From the NCBI GenBank assembly GCA_029960045.1, contig JASCOV010000004.1, forward strand, positions 124,001-188,000: DNA of 64,000 bases, read 5' to 3'. The number at the start of each line of letters is the position of its first letter. Position 1 is the stretch's first letter. The stretch is from Flavobacteriaceae bacterium PS02293 (lineage in GTDB: Bacteria; Bacteroidota; Bacteroidia; Flavobacteriales; Weeksellaceae). This document shows positions 49,334-58,599 of the stretch, in pieces. Below the pieces are notes generated by a model, which ran no database searches, had not been told where the DNA came from, and saw only the letters and a list, made by a program, of their open reading frames with translations. The position numbers and the translations under genes were made by a program.

Positions 49334-49570
49334 TCAAATTTTCAGAAGATGATCTCTCAAAACCTCAATACTTCTTTTATTAATTTTATGTTGAGTATGA
49401 ACATTATCCCATTGCGAAAGGATTTCTTCCACGATATCGTCTTCACACTCATATTTATCCTCGTCATCAAACATCACGGATGTAGCAAAATGAATCAATT
49501 CTTCTTTACTTACTTCATCTGAAAGAAATCTATCACAGATTTTTATTAATTCTTTTCGGGTAATAATCAT
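49334..49570 (-). CDS. Small acidic protein of unknown function
   Basis: The 78-residue protein is helical and acidic: TRKELIKICDRFLSDEVSKE, MFDDEDKYECEDDIVEEI and KRSIEVLRDHLLKI. It has no signal peptide or membrane helix. I do not recognise the family; the length and charge are like those of small immunity-type proteins, but no toxin gene is next to it. A -7 box lies 22 bases upstream. Confidence 0.6.
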   Translation of the reverse strand: MIITRKELIKICDRFLSDEVSKEELIHFATSVMFDDEDKYECEDDIVEEILSQWDNVHTQHKINKRSIEVLRDHLLKI

Positions 49571-49591
49571 ATTTTAGCTTCAAAACTGATT

Positions 49592-49599
49592 CAAAGGTA
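49592..49599 (-). promoter_or_regulatory. -7 promoter element of small acidic protein gene
   Basis: CAAAGGTA is TACCTTTG on the minus strand, 21 bases before the ATG at 49570. Confidence 0.45.
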
Positions 49600-49612
49600 A
49601 AGGTTTTAAATT

Positions 49613-50656
49613 TTACTCAAACTTCACCAAATATTTCAGCTTCAAATCATAATCAAATAAAATTTCGACATACTTAATATTTTCGCTTTCAATCCTGTAA
49701 AAGAATGTGTAATCCTTGTCTTTCATTTCAAACGGAATATATTCTTGCTTATCAAATGTTTTTTGATTGAAGATTCTTTCCCCTTTTTTATTAGTAGAAT
49801 AGATTTTAGGATTACGCTTTAAATTAGTGTTGATTTGAAGTTTTTTAAATTCCTTGGAATATCTGAACTTGAAAATAATAGAATCATTCAATTTTGCTTT
49901 AATGATACCTTGTTTCGGACTTTCTATCTCGATGTAAGGTATAATGCTGTTTTCAATGTAAGGTTGGTTTTTATAATCATCTTTTCGGATATCAAAATTT
50001 AAAACTTTCTCAGGTTTTTTCGGAAAGTGATCGATTGTAAATTTTTCAGTTGGTGTAAACCAGTAGAAATCATTTTTCTTCTTAACGAAATTTGTAAGTT
50101 TTCTATTCTTGTCACTTTCGCAATATCCCGAAGCCCACGTTGGATCTACAAAATAAGTTTTGTCATCAATGATAACGGCATTCCAGGCGTGATCCAGAAT
50201 TCCTGTGTTTCCAACGTGACTGGATTTGGTCTTTACATAACCATCGATATTTATACAAGTTATTTTTGCAATGTCACACATTCTTTTGAAAAGCGTTGAG
50301 TAGCCAGAACAAACGCCTTTTTTCTTTCGTATAACTTTTTCAACAAGTTTATTTTCGAATTCTTTCCTTTTTATGGCGCAATCATCTTTGCTTTTACATT
50401 TGAAAGTAACTTTCTGTTTTCCTTTATTGAATAATTTGTAATCGTAACTAATATTCTCTGTAATCCAGGAATAAATGGCTCTCGTTTTATCAACATTATT
50501 TTTCTGATTATTTGTTAAATCAAAAACTAACTGATTTAAATCGCCCTTATATTTAGTTTTAATTGCAATGCTATCGATCATTTGAAAACTGTTCTGTCCA
50601 AATGAGATTGCGAAAAAGAATAATATTATTAATTGAAGGGTTTTCTTACCTGTCAT
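49613..50656 (-). CDS. Secreted transglutaminase-like (papain-fold) protein
   Basis: I start at ATG 50656 (MTGKKTLQLIILFFFAISFGQ), which gives a signal peptide; an upstream frame start would lie deeper in the preceding gene. The 347-residue protein has a transglutaminase-core domain at about 55-180 with C116 in GVCSGYS, H156 in DHAWNAV and D171 in VDPTW, the Cys-His-Asp triad. The C-terminal half is beta-rich. It might be a peptidase or crosslinking enzyme of the cell envelope. It overlaps the acyl-CoA ligase by 11 bases (ATGACAGGTAA), so the two are coupled. Confidence 0.82.
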   Translation of the reverse strand: MTGKKTLQLIILFFFAISFGQNSFQMIDSIAIKTKYKGDLNQLVFDLTNNQKNNVDKTRAIYSWITENISYDYKLFNKGKQKVTFKCKSKDDCAIKRKEFENKLVEKVIRKKKGVCSGYSTLFKRMCDIAKITCINIDGYVKTKSSHVGNTGILDHAWNAVIIDDKTYFVDPTWASGYCESDKNRKLTNFVKKKNDFYWFTPTEKFTIDHFPKKPEKVLNFDIRKDDYKNQPYIENSIIPYIEIESPKQGIIKAKLNDSIIFKFRYSKEFKKLQINTNLKRNPKIYSTNKKGERIFNQKTFDKQEYIPFEMKDKDYTFFYRIESENIKYVEILFDYDLKLKYLVKFE

Positions 50657-52403
50657 AAAGCCTCTCATACAGATCATTAAAACGCTCTTTAACAATTTTT
50701 CTCTTCAATTTTAAAGTAGGAGTCAACAAGCCATTGTTTTCTGTCCAAACTTCCGGTGTCAATTCAATTTTTTTGACTTGTTCCCATTTACCGAGATGTG
50801 CATTTATTTTTTCAATTTCTTTTTGGATTTCGTCTTTCAGTTCTTTGGAATTGGCGATTTCTTCAGGCGATGTTCCGATATTGATTTTATTTTTCGAAGC
50901 CCAGCTTTTTGCAAATTCAAAATCCGGCTGAACAAGTGCAGTCGGCATTTTTTCACCATCTCCAACCACCATAATTTGTTCAATGAATTGCGAGGCTTTG
51001 GCCAAATTTTCAATCACTTGCGGCGCAACATATTTACCGCCGGAAGTTTTGAACATTTCTTTCTTTCTATCGGTAATGAAAAGGAAATTGTCTCCGTCCA
51101 GCATTCCGATATCGCCGGTTTTGAAATAGCCGTCATCCGTAAAAGCTTCTTTGGTTTTTTCTTCGTCTTTGTAATAACCTTGCGTCACAGTCGGACCTTT
51201 AACAGTGATTTCGCCGTCTTCCTGAATCTTTACATCAATATTTTCAATTGGTCTTCCAACGGAACCAATTTTTGTGTGACCAAAACTGTTAACGGCAATT
51301 ACAGGTGAGGTTTCCGTCAATCCATAACCTTCCAAAATCGGAATTCCGGCGGCGTGAAACATCGTATTCAATCGTTTTGATAGAGCTGCAGAACCGGAAA
51401 CCAAAGTTATAAGATTTCCGCCCAAACCTTCTCTCCATTTGCTGAAAACCAATTTATCCGCAATGATATGTGAAAGCGATTTTGAAGTCCCTAATTTATA
51501 TTTTTCAGCTACTTTCAAAGACCAAAGGAATATTTTAGCTTTGATTCCGCCGGATTCTGTCCCTCTTTTGTTGATCGCATCGAAGACTTTTTCTATCATT
51601 CGGGGAACTACGGTCAAATATTGAGGTTTTACTTCCTTCAGATTTTCACTCAATTTATCATTACTTTCAGCAAAATAGATAGAAATTCCATTGGTTGTAA
51701 ACAGGTAAAGAATCATTCTTTCGTAAACATGACAAAGCGGAAGGAAACTCAAAGCTCTGTTTTTCGAATCTTTATGGGGAACTCTGTCTTCGCAGCCAAG
51801 AACATCAGAAACGATATTTTTGTGCGTTAGCATTACGCCTTTTGGTCTACCGGTTGTTCCGGAAGTGTAAATAATAGAAGCCAATTCATCCTCAGAAATT
51901 GAATTTTTAAGATTTTCAACTTCATTCTGATTGTCATTTTCTTTCCCAAGTTCAAATAATTCCTTCCAATTTTTTGCACTGGAAACTTCATCAAATGTAA
52001 AAATTTCCTTCAAATCCGGAAGTTGATCTTTTATTGAATTGATTTTTTCAAACAGTTTTTCATCAGAAACGATACAAACTTTAGAATCAGAATTTTCTAG
52101 ATTATAAATGCAGTCCTCACTTGAAATGGAAGGGTAAATTGGAACTGTAACCAATCCGATTTGCAAAGCTGCTTGGTCAAAAAAACACCATTCTACACGG
52201 TTGGTAGATGTGATAAGTGCAATTTTATCACCTTTTTTAAGTCCATATTTCAAAAGAGCTCGTGAAAGCTGATTCGTAATATCGATATATTTATCCGTTG
52301 AGACTTTTTCCCATTTCCCATTTCTCTTGTCACAGACAAAATCATCTTTCTCGAAATTAGCTTTCGAATAATAAGGAATATCGAAAATTCTTTTTACTTC
52401 CAT
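50646..52403 (-). CDS. Long-chain fatty-acid-CoA ligase (AMP-forming), copy 1
   Basis: The 585-residue protein activates fatty acids to acyl-CoA via an acyl-AMP. The AMP-binding motif YTSGTTGRPKGVMLTH is at about 179-194; EGYGLTETSP, the adenine-binding segment, and GDIGMLDGDNFLFITDRKKE are complete, and the C-terminal lysine region is TPTLKLKRKIV. It is of the FadD15/AMP-dependent synthetase type without an extra N-terminal domain. A close paralogue lies at 54396. It precedes a transglutaminase-like gene, with an overlap. Confidence 0.93.
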   Translation of the reverse strand: MEVKRIFDIPYYSKANFEKDDFVCDKRNGKWEKVSTDKYIDITNQLSRALLKYGLKKGDKIALITSTNRVEWCFFDQAALQIGLVTVPIYPSISSEDCIYNLENSDSKVCIVSDEKLFEKINSIKDQLPDLKEIFTFDEVSSAKNWKELFELGKENDNQNEVENLKNSISEDELASIIYTSGTTGRPKGVMLTHKNIVSDVLGCEDRVPHKDSKNRALSFLPLCHVYERMILYLFTTNGISIYFAESNDKLSENLKEVKPQYLTVVPRMIEKVFDAINKRGTESGGIKAKIFLWSLKVAEKYKLGTSKSLSHIIADKLVFSKWREGLGGNLITLVSGSAALSKRLNTMFHAAGIPILEGYGLTETSPVIAVNSFGHTKIGSVGRPIENIDVKIQEDGEITVKGPTVTQGYYKDEEKTKEAFTDDGYFKTGDIGMLDGDNFLFITDRKKEMFKTSGGKYVAPQVIENLAKASQFIEQIMVVGDGEKMPTALVQPDFEFAKSWASKNKINIGTSPEEIANSKELKDEIQKEIEKINAHLGKWEQVKKIELTPEVWTENNGLLTPTLKLKRKIVKERFNDLYERLYDR

Positions 52404-52433
52404 TAATAATTTGTTTTGAACTATCGTCTAAAG

Positions 52434-52441
52434 CAAATATA
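52434..52441 (-). promoter_or_regulatory. -7 promoter element of acyl-CoA ligase copy 1
   Basis: CAAATATA is TATATTTG on the minus strand, 30 bases before the ATG at 52403. Confidence 0.45.
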
Positions 52442-52474
52442 AATAAATAAGAAGCTACCGACTGTTAATAATTG

Positions 52475-52511
52475 CATAAAAAAAGCTATCCAGAGGATAG
52501 CTTTCAGTTAT
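52475..52511 (-). terminator. Terminator hairpin, direct-repeat copy 1
   Basis: The minus strand reads AAAGCTATCC-TCT-GGATAGCTTT followed by a T run, downstream of the S41 peptidase gene. The 37 bases are the same as those at 54362-54399 except for one A in the A-tract, so it is one of two direct repeats that flank the S41 gene. Confidence 0.85.
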
Positions 52512-52524
52512 ATTTATCAATGTT

Positions 52525-54237
52525 TTATTTTTTTGTTAAATATTCCATCGCCTTTTCAATAAAGGTATCTTTTCCATTTTTTATATCTTCAATAGTATCT
52601 TCAACGATTATGTCTGGTTTAACACCAATGGTATGAAATATTGAACCATCAGAATTTCGCACTTTTTGTCCGGTAAAAGAATATGACATTCCATTTAACA
52701 ACGAAACATCATTTCTTCCTCCATTTGCTCCTGCAGTTGCCCTTCCGACTATTGTGACATAATTATTTCCCCTCAGAAACTGAGGAATAGATTCTTGAAA
52801 GCTTGCGTTGCCTTCATAAACTAATAAGACAATTTTTGCATTTAATTCTTGATTTTTTTTGATATCCCAGCCACTGTAATCTGTATAAGTAATATTTTCG
52901 TAAAAAGGATTTTGAATCTTCGGCGTAATAATGAATTTAACATTCTTTCTATCATAAAAATAAGTGTTACCTAAGACTGTCCAACTATTTTCTCTTCTTT
53001 TTGGGTAGCCTCTCAAATCAATAATTATCTTTTTGAAGGTTTTCATCTTTCCCAAATTTTGGTTAAGCACAGATTGTGTCAGGTTTTGTAAATTAATATA
53101 GAGGATACTGTCTGATAATTCTTTAATTTCGTCTTTGTTGTCCTTGTTGAAAAAATCAGGATTTTTATATGTAAGAACATCTCTTTTTACATCAACTTTT
53201 TTTCCATTTTCAAGAGTGAACGAAATCATTGAGTTTTCTTTCCCTTTTAAGATTTCTCCCAAAGCGTTGTGTGTTGTATATTGTTCTGAACCTGAAAAGT
53301 AGTTCTTAAGACTGTCAATTATTTTGTTTGGTTTTTCATTATTGATAGATGATATTATGGTACCTTTTTTTAGATTATCAATAGGTAATAATAAATCACT
53401 TATAACAAGCTTCTGAGTGTTTTTAAGATATTTTAATTTTATTAATGGAGAATATGAATTGGTCTGAAAGTATTTTGGATATGAAATAGACATATGACCA
53501 TCTTTAAAATAATGAGAAAATTTTCTTAGAGTGAAAAAGTTTTCTTCTTGCGTTTTATTTTTATAAGTATTCTCAATGCCTTCTTTCAATATTTTGTCCC
53601 AATCCAAAGTTATTTCATCTTGATAAGGATAGAAATGTCTTAATCCACACCACATAATAATTAAGTTGGAAATGGCATTGTGATTATCAAATGCTTTAGG
53701 TTTGAGATTAGCGTATTTTTCAATATTTCCAACAGGTAGTGTCTGTCCGTTTTTTTCATAAACAATAAGTGGGATATTTATTTTAAAATTGTTTGCGAGT
53801 TGCAGGTTATAAATATCTATAGGAGCCGAAACATTATCCAGTCTAATTTTTATACTGTCCTGTATGTTTCTTTTTCTTTTATAGAAGTCACTCTTACTCC
53901 CACTGGCAAGTCCAAAATTAATCCAATAAACAGGTTTTGTATTTTTTTTATCCCAGTCAAACTTTTCATTTTCAAAAGTAATAGAAGGTGCAATAGGAAG
54001 GAAAAGTTCTTTTATTTTGGATTCAAATTCTTTTTGGTTATTGGTCTTCAAAACTTCTTCAACAGCGTAGACAGTAAACAAATCCCAATTAAGTTTAGCT
54101 GACTCATTACTTGGATGGAAATACCTCACTACGCCATAAATTTTTGTCAAATCTTCGAGCTTCTGTATTTCAATTTTTGTTTGTCCAAATAATAAATTTG
54201 ATAATATGACAAACATCGAAAAGATTTTTATTTTCAT
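52525..54237 (-). CDS. S41-family C-terminal-processing-like peptidase
   Basis: I start at ATG 54237 (MKIKIFSMFVILSNLLFGQ), giving a signal peptide; the 570-residue protein is secreted. The C-terminal 190 residues are a tail-specific protease domain: KIIIDLRGYPKRR, LLVYEGNASFQESIPQFLRG (serine in NASFQE) and IVGRATAGANGG, ending in HTIGVKPDI. The N-terminal part is unassigned, with a PDZ-like region before the protease (GTIISSINNEKP). The gene lies between two acyl-CoA ligase paralogues and is flanked by direct repeats of a terminator. Confidence 0.88.
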   Translation of the reverse strand: MKIKIFSMFVILSNLLFGQTKIEIQKLEDLTKIYGVVRYFHPSNESAKLNWDLFTVYAVEEVLKTNNQKEFESKIKELFLPIAPSITFENEKFDWDKKNTKPVYWINFGLASGSKSDFYKRKRNIQDSIKIRLDNVSAPIDIYNLQLANNFKINIPLIVYEKNGQTLPVGNIEKYANLKPKAFDNHNAISNLIIMWCGLRHFYPYQDEITLDWDKILKEGIENTYKNKTQEENFFTLRKFSHYFKDGHMSISYPKYFQTNSYSPLIKLKYLKNTQKLVISDLLLPIDNLKKGTIISSINNEKPNKIIDSLKNYFSGSEQYTTHNALGEILKGKENSMISFTLENGKKVDVKRDVLTYKNPDFFNKDNKDEIKELSDSILYINLQNLTQSVLNQNLGKMKTFKKIIIDLRGYPKRRENSWTVLGNTYFYDRKNVKFIITPKIQNPFYENITYTDYSGWDIKKNQELNAKIVLLVYEGNASFQESIPQFLRGNNYVTIVGRATAGANGGRNDVSLLNGMSYSFTGQKVRNSDGSIFHTIGVKPDIIVEDTIEDIKNGKDTFIEKAMEYLTKK

Positions 54238-54361
54238 AATTTTGTTTTTAGAATTCCAAATAAAAAACAAAATAAGAAAGAATGAAATTTTTCAATAATA
54301 ATATTTTCGTAAATTTTATTCCGAAATGTTAATTTTTAATAATTTATTTTTAACAAAAATT

Positions 54362-54399
54362 CATAAAAAAAAGCTATCCAGAGGATAGCTTTCAGTTAT
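54362..54399 (-). terminator. Terminator hairpin, direct-repeat copy 2
   Basis: It follows acyl-CoA ligase copy 2 and includes that gene's TAA stop (54396-54398). The hairpin is AAAGCTATCC-TCT-GGATAGCTTT with a T run. It is the other direct-repeat copy flanking the S41 gene. Confidence 0.85.
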
Positions 54400-56162
54400 T
54401 CGTACATTCTGTCGTAGAGATCTTGGAATTCTGCTTTTATAGCTTTTCTTTTCAGTTTAAGTGTTGGCGTCAAAAGTCCATCATCAATTGTCCAGACTTT
54501 CGGTGTCAATTCAATTTTTTTGATCTGTTCCCATTTGCCTAGATGTTGGTTCATATTTTCGATTTCCTTTTCGATTCTGGATTTTACTGCAGGATTTGCA
54601 GCAATTTCTTTATGTGAATCGGAGATTTTTACATTGTGCAGCTCTGCCCAGTTTTTAGCAAAAGCAAAATCCGGTTGAACCAATGCACAAGGCATTTTTT
54701 CGCCATCACCTACAACCATAATTTGCTCTATGAATTTTGAAGCTTTCGCAAGATTCTCAATAACCTGTGGCGCAATGAATTTCCCACCCGATGTTTTGAA
54801 CATTTCTTTTTTTCTATCGGTAATAAACAGGAAATTATCCTCGTCTAAAATTCCAATATCGCCTGTTTTAAAATAGCCATCGCTTGTAAAAGCTTCTTTT
54901 GTTTTCTCCTCATCCTGATAATAACCTTCAAAAATTGAAGGTCCTTTTACAACAATTTCACCATCAGATTCGATTCTTACTTTTACATTTTCCAGAGGAA
55001 TTCCTACGGATCCGGCTTTCACTTTTCCGAAACTATTTACAGAAATTACAGGAGACGTTTCTGTTAATCCATAACCTTCAAGAATTGGGATTCCGGCGGC
55101 GTGAAACATCACATTCAGTCGTTTTGATAAGGCGGCAGATCCGGAAACCAATGTGATGAGATTTCCACCAAGACCTTCTCTCCATTTTTTGAAAACCAAT
55201 TTATCAGCAATAGTATGCATAAAAGTTTTCGATTGTCCGATCTCATATTTCTCGGCAATTCCAAGTGACCAAAGGAAAATTTTTGATTTTAGTCCACCTG
55301 CAGCAGTTCCTTTATTATAGATAGAATCATAAACTTTTTCCACCAATCTTGGAACAACCGTCATATATTGCGGCTTTACTTCTTTTACGTTCTCACCAAT
55401 TTTCTCGATGCTCTCTGCAAAATAAATTGAAATTCCATTACTTAAATATAAATAGAAGATCATCCTTTCGAAAACGTGACAGATTGGAAGAAAACTAAGT
55501 GCTTTCAGTTCCTTATAATCCAGACTCTTATCTTTCGGGATTCTCGGTGTGCTTGCAAGAACGTTTGCTACAAGATTATTATGAGTCAAAGGAACACCTT
55601 TCGGTTTTCCAGTTGTTCCGGAGGTATAAATGATGGTTGCAATGTCTTCAGGATTAATAGCTTTGGCAAGGTCGTCCACTTCATCTTGAGTCAGATCATT
55701 TTCGCCAAGGTCTAGGATCTCATTCCAATTCGGAGCACCATCAATATCATCAAATGTAAAAACACCAACCAGTGAAGGAATCTGAGTTTTTGCATTCGTT
55801 AGTTTTTTATAAAGGTCTTTATCGGAAACAAAACAGTACTTAATCTCTGAATTATTAAAGATATAAATATAATCTTCCTCAGAAATAGTTGGATAAACAG
55901 GAACGGTTACAACGCCAATTTGGGAAATTCCAAGGTCCATAATAGCCCATTCTGTTCTGTTATTGGAAGTTACAAGTCCAATTTTATCGCCAGGTTTGAT
56001 ACCCAATTTCAAAAGTCCACGGGATATTTTATTCCCTTGATTGACAAATTCCATTGTAGAAGTTTTTATCCAGTTTCCATTTTTTTTGGTCACGAGAGTG
56101 TCTTCTTTGGGGAATTTTTCCAACGCCAGCGCAGAAAAATCAAATATTCTTTTAACGTTCAT
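54396..56162 (-). CDS. Long-chain fatty-acid-CoA ligase (AMP-forming), copy 2
   Basis: The 588-residue protein is closely similar throughout to the one at 50646 (for example AGGLKSKIFLWSLGIAEKYE, and SGSAALSKRLNVMFHAAGIP). YTSGTTGKPKGVPLTHNN is the AMP-binding motif; EGYGLTETSPV and TDRKKEMFKTSGGKFI are complete. It activates fatty acids to CoA thioesters. The pair probably arose by tandem duplication. It lies divergent to an acyl-CoA dehydrogenase gene, 147 bases away, in keeping with a fatty-acid oxidation role. Confidence 0.93.
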   Translation of the reverse strand: MNVKRIFDFSALALEKFPKEDTLVTKKNGNWIKTSTMEFVNQGNKISRGLLKLGIKPGDKIGLVTSNNRTEWAIMDLGISQIGVVTVPVYPTISEEDYIYIFNNSEIKYCFVSDKDLYKKLTNAKTQIPSLVGVFTFDDIDGAPNWNEILDLGENDLTQDEVDDLAKAINPEDIATIIYTSGTTGKPKGVPLTHNNLVANVLASTPRIPKDKSLDYKELKALSFLPICHVFERMIFYLYLSNGISIYFAESIEKIGENVKEVKPQYMTVVPRLVEKVYDSIYNKGTAAGGLKSKIFLWSLGIAEKYEIGQSKTFMHTIADKLVFKKWREGLGGNLITLVSGSAALSKRLNVMFHAAGIPILEGYGLTETSPVISVNSFGKVKAGSVGIPLENVKVRIESDGEIVVKGPSIFEGYYQDEEKTKEAFTSDGYFKTGDIGILDEDNFLFITDRKKEMFKTSGGKFIAPQVIENLAKASKFIEQIMVVGDGEKMPCALVQPDFAFAKNWAELHNVKISDSHKEIAANPAVKSRIEKEIENMNQHLGKWEQIKKIELTPKVWTIDDGLLTPTLKLKRKAIKAEFQDLYDRMYE

Positions 56163-56309
56163 AAAATATCGTTGTTAATATTAAATTAAAATTGAGTTTA
56201 CATTATCGTAAATATAATTTTTTTTTCTCAGATAACAAAATGACGTATTTTCCTTTGATTTTTTGTCAAAAAGTTTATATTTACGAACGAAAAATATAAT
56301 AAAAAACTT

Positions 56310-57452
56310 ATGGATTTCAATCTTACAGAAGAGCAACAAATGATTCAACAAGCCGCAAGAGATTTTGCTCACGCAGAACTTTTGCAAGGCGTTATCGAAA
56401 GAGATAATGAACAGAAATTTCCTTACGATGCCGTGAAAAAAATGGGCGAGATGGGGTTTTTGGGAATGATGGTAGATCCAAAATACGGCGGAGCAGGTTT
56501 AGATAGTATTTCTTATGTTTTAGCAATGGAAGAAATTGCAAAGATTGATGCTTCTGCAGCCGTTGTAATGTCTGTGAACAACTCTTTGGTTTGCGCAGGA
56601 ATAGAAAAATTTGCCAGCGAAGAACAAAAAATGAAATACCTAAAACCACTTGCAAGCGGAGAAGTAATCGGTGCTTTTGCATTATCTGAGCCAGAAGCCG
56701 GATCTGATGCAACTTCACAATCAACAACTGCAGAAGATAAAGGTGATTATTATTTGTTAAACGGAACCAAAAACTGGATTACAAATGGTGGAAATGCAAC
56801 TTATTATGTTGTGATTGCACAGACGCATCCAGACAAAAAACACAAAGGAATCAACGCTTTTATTGTAGAAAAAGGATGGGAAGGTTTTCAGGTTGGAAAA
56901 AAAGAAGATAAATTGGGAATCCGTGGAAGTGACACACATTCTTTGATGTTCACGGACGTAAAAGTTCCGAAGGAAAATAGAATTGGAGAAGACGGTTTCG
57001 GATTTGCATTTGCGATGGCAGTTTTGAATGGCGGTAGAATTGGGATTGCTTCTCAGGCTCTAGGAATTGCTTCCGGTGCTTACGAATTGTCTTTGAAATA
57101 TGCCAAAGAAAGAAAATCTTTTGGAACAGAAATCATCAATCATCAGGCGATTGCTTTCAAATTAGCAGATATGCACGTAAGTATTATGGCGGCGAGAATG
57201 TTGATTTATAAAGCGGCTGCTGAAAAAGACGAAGGTAAAGACATCTCAGAAAGTGGTGCAATGGCAAAACTATATGCGTCCCAAGTGGCAATGGATACAA
57301 CGATAGAGGCGGTTCAAATCCACGGTGGATATGGTTATGTGAAAGAATATCACGTGGAAAGAATGATGCGTGATGCAAAAATTACCCAGATTTACGAAGG
57401 AACTTCCGAAATTCAAAAGATTGTGATTTCCAGAGCGATATCAAAAAAATAA
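56310..57452 (+). CDS. Acyl-CoA dehydrogenase
   Basis: The 380-residue protein is a FAD-dependent dehydrogenase of fatty acyl-CoA. The N-terminal helical domain, GAFALSEPEAGSDATS (FAD/substrate loop), NGTKNWITNGG and the C-terminal QIHGGYGYVKEYHVERMMRD are diagnostic. The catalytic Glu is expected in QIYEGTSEIQ near the C-terminus. The length is that of short/medium-chain enzymes. It is divergent to an acyl-CoA ligase gene, so both steps of fatty-acid oxidation are encoded together. A small membrane-anchored protein gene follows. Confidence 0.95.
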   Translation: MDFNLTEEQQMIQQAARDFAHAELLQGVIERDNEQKFPYDAVKKMGEMGFLGMMVDPKYGGAGLDSISYVLAMEEIAKIDASAAVVMSVNNSLVCAGIEKFASEEQKMKYLKPLASGEVIGAFALSEPEAGSDATSQSTTAEDKGDYYLLNGTKNWITNGGNATYYVVIAQTHPDKKHKGINAFIVEKGWEGFQVGKKEDKLGIRGSDTHSLMFTDVKVPKENRIGEDGFGFAFAMAVLNGGRIGIASQALGIASGAYELSLKYAKERKSFGTEIINHQAIAFKLADMHVSIMAARMLIYKAAAEKDEGKDISESGAMAKLYASQVAMDTTIEAVQIHGGYGYVKEYHVERMMRDAKITQIYEGTSEIQKIVISRAISKK

Positions 57453-57483
57453 CTAACTTTGGTTATATAAAAAACACAGCACT

Positions 57484-57849
57484 ATGAAATATCTTTGGAT
57501 GACTTTAGCCGTAATTTTTTTATTTCTAGGCGTTTTTGTCTGGTGGAAATATTATTTTGTATTCGGAGAAGGCGTTAAGTCAGGTTATCTTAATTATGCT
57601 GTGAACAAAGGAAATGTGTTCAAAACTTATGAAGGAAAACTGATTCAGGAAGGTTTTGGGGCTGCAAAACCTGGTGCGCCAATTGGAAGCAATCAATTCG
57701 AATTTTCTATTGAAAACGATTCGGTTTTTAAACAACTTGAAATGAACAGCGGAAAATATTTCGACCTTCATTACAAAGAATATCACGGAACTTTGCCTTG
57801 GCGCGGAAACACAGTTTACGTTGTTGACAAAGTTCTCAATATGAAATAA
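57484..57849 (+). CDS. Small membrane-anchored protein, conserved in Bacteroidota
   Basis: The 121-residue protein has an N-terminal membrane helix (WMTLAVIFLFLGVFVWW) and a soluble part with KTYEGKLIQEGFG, NQFEFSIENDSVFKQL and KEYHGTLPWRGNTVYVVDKV. From memory, homologues are found widely in Bacteroidota and often carry the misleading name 6-phosphogluconate dehydrogenase; it has no Rossmann fold or dehydrogenase motif. The function is unknown. It is 31 bases after the acyl-CoA dehydrogenase gene and is followed by a terminator. Confidence 0.75.
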   Translation: MKYLWMTLAVIFLFLGVFVWWKYYFVFGEGVKSGYLNYAVNKGNVFKTYEGKLIQEGFGAAKPGAPIGSNQFEFSIENDSVFKQLEMNSGKYFDLHYKEYHGTLPWRGNTVYVVDKVLNMK

Positions 57850-57855
57850 ATAATT

Positions 57856-57884
57856 AAACCTTTCTTTTTTGGAAAGGTTTTTTT
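57856..57884 (+). terminator. Terminator after acyl-CoA dehydrogenase operon
   Basis: AAACCTTTC (57856-57864) pairs with GAAAGGTTT (57872-57880) and is followed by TTTT. Confidence 0.85.
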
Positions 57885-57916
57885 GTAAATTATAATTCAA
57901 AACAATTTTGAATTTT

Positions 57917-57924
57917 TAAATTTG
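57917..57924 (+). promoter_or_regulatory. -7 promoter element of XRE paralogue gene
   Basis: TAAATTTG fits TAnnTTTG and ends 18 bases before the ATG at 57943. No well placed TTG is present. Confidence 0.45.
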
Positions 57925-57942
57925 CTTTTGTTATTTAAATAA

Positions 57943-58512
57943 ATGTCGGAATTAAAGAAAATCAGGGAAAAACAAAATCTAACTCAGGAAGAATTGGCGG
58001 AAAAGTCAGGGCTTTCTGTGAGAACGATTCAACGCATCGAAGCTGGAACAGAACCGAAAGGCTACACGTTGAAAACTTTGGCTTCCAGTCTTGATGTTTT
58101 GGAAAGTGATTTGTTAATTCCAAATATTCCGATAGAACCAAGTATTGAAGAACCTATTTTAGAAACAGAAGATGAAGCGATTGAAAATCTCAGTTTAATC
58201 AAAATAATCAACCTTTCTTCCCTTCCGTTATGTTGGTTTCCAATTGCTAATGTTCTGCCTCCTTTGTTGATAATGTTGATTTCAAAACAAAAATCTCCAA
58301 TCATCAAACAGATTATTTCGCTTCAGGTTATTTTGGCAATTGTTGCTCCAATTATCTTTATGTTGGTTGTTATTTTAAAGCTCGGAAAAGAGTCTGTAAT
58401 GGTAACAATTATCGCATTAATCTTAGCTGATATTTATATCATTCTTAGAAACGCTTATCAATTAGATAAAAATAATAGCCTTTATTATAAATTGAATTTC
58501 AGTATTTTATAA
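57943..58512 (+). CDS. XRE-type HTH protein with membrane DUF4870-like tail, paralogue
   Basis: The 189-residue protein has a Cro/CI helix-turn-helix at residues 4-58 (IREKQNLTQEELAEKSGLSV then RTIQRIEAGTEPKGYTLK), an acidic linker (75-95) and three membrane helices (ANVLPPLLIMLI, QVILAIVAPIIFMLVVI, IALILADIYIIL). It is a clear paralogue of the gene at 15822; the HTH parts are close, the linkers differ. Both are candidates for membrane-tethered regulators. The next gene (serine hydrolase) follows after 87 bases. Confidence 0.87.
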   Translation: MSELKKIREKQNLTQEELAEKSGLSVRTIQRIEAGTEPKGYTLKTLASSLDVLESDLLIPNIPIEPSIEEPILETEDEAIENLSLIKIINLSSLPLCWFPIANVLPPLLIMLISKQKSPIIKQIISLQVILAIVAPIIFMLVVILKLGKESVMVTIIALILADIYIILRNAYQLDKNNSLYYKLNFSIL

Positions 58513-58599
58513 TCCTGTCAGGAATTTGTCGGGTTATTGTCGGGCTGTTTTTTTGAATTGAAATCAATTAATTCTGAATCTTTGTCAAAAATTAAAATA

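Noticed and set aside
49334..49570. Small acidic protein as an immunity protein
   Set aside because: No toxin or effector gene is adjacent and no family is recognised; size and charge alone do not support it.
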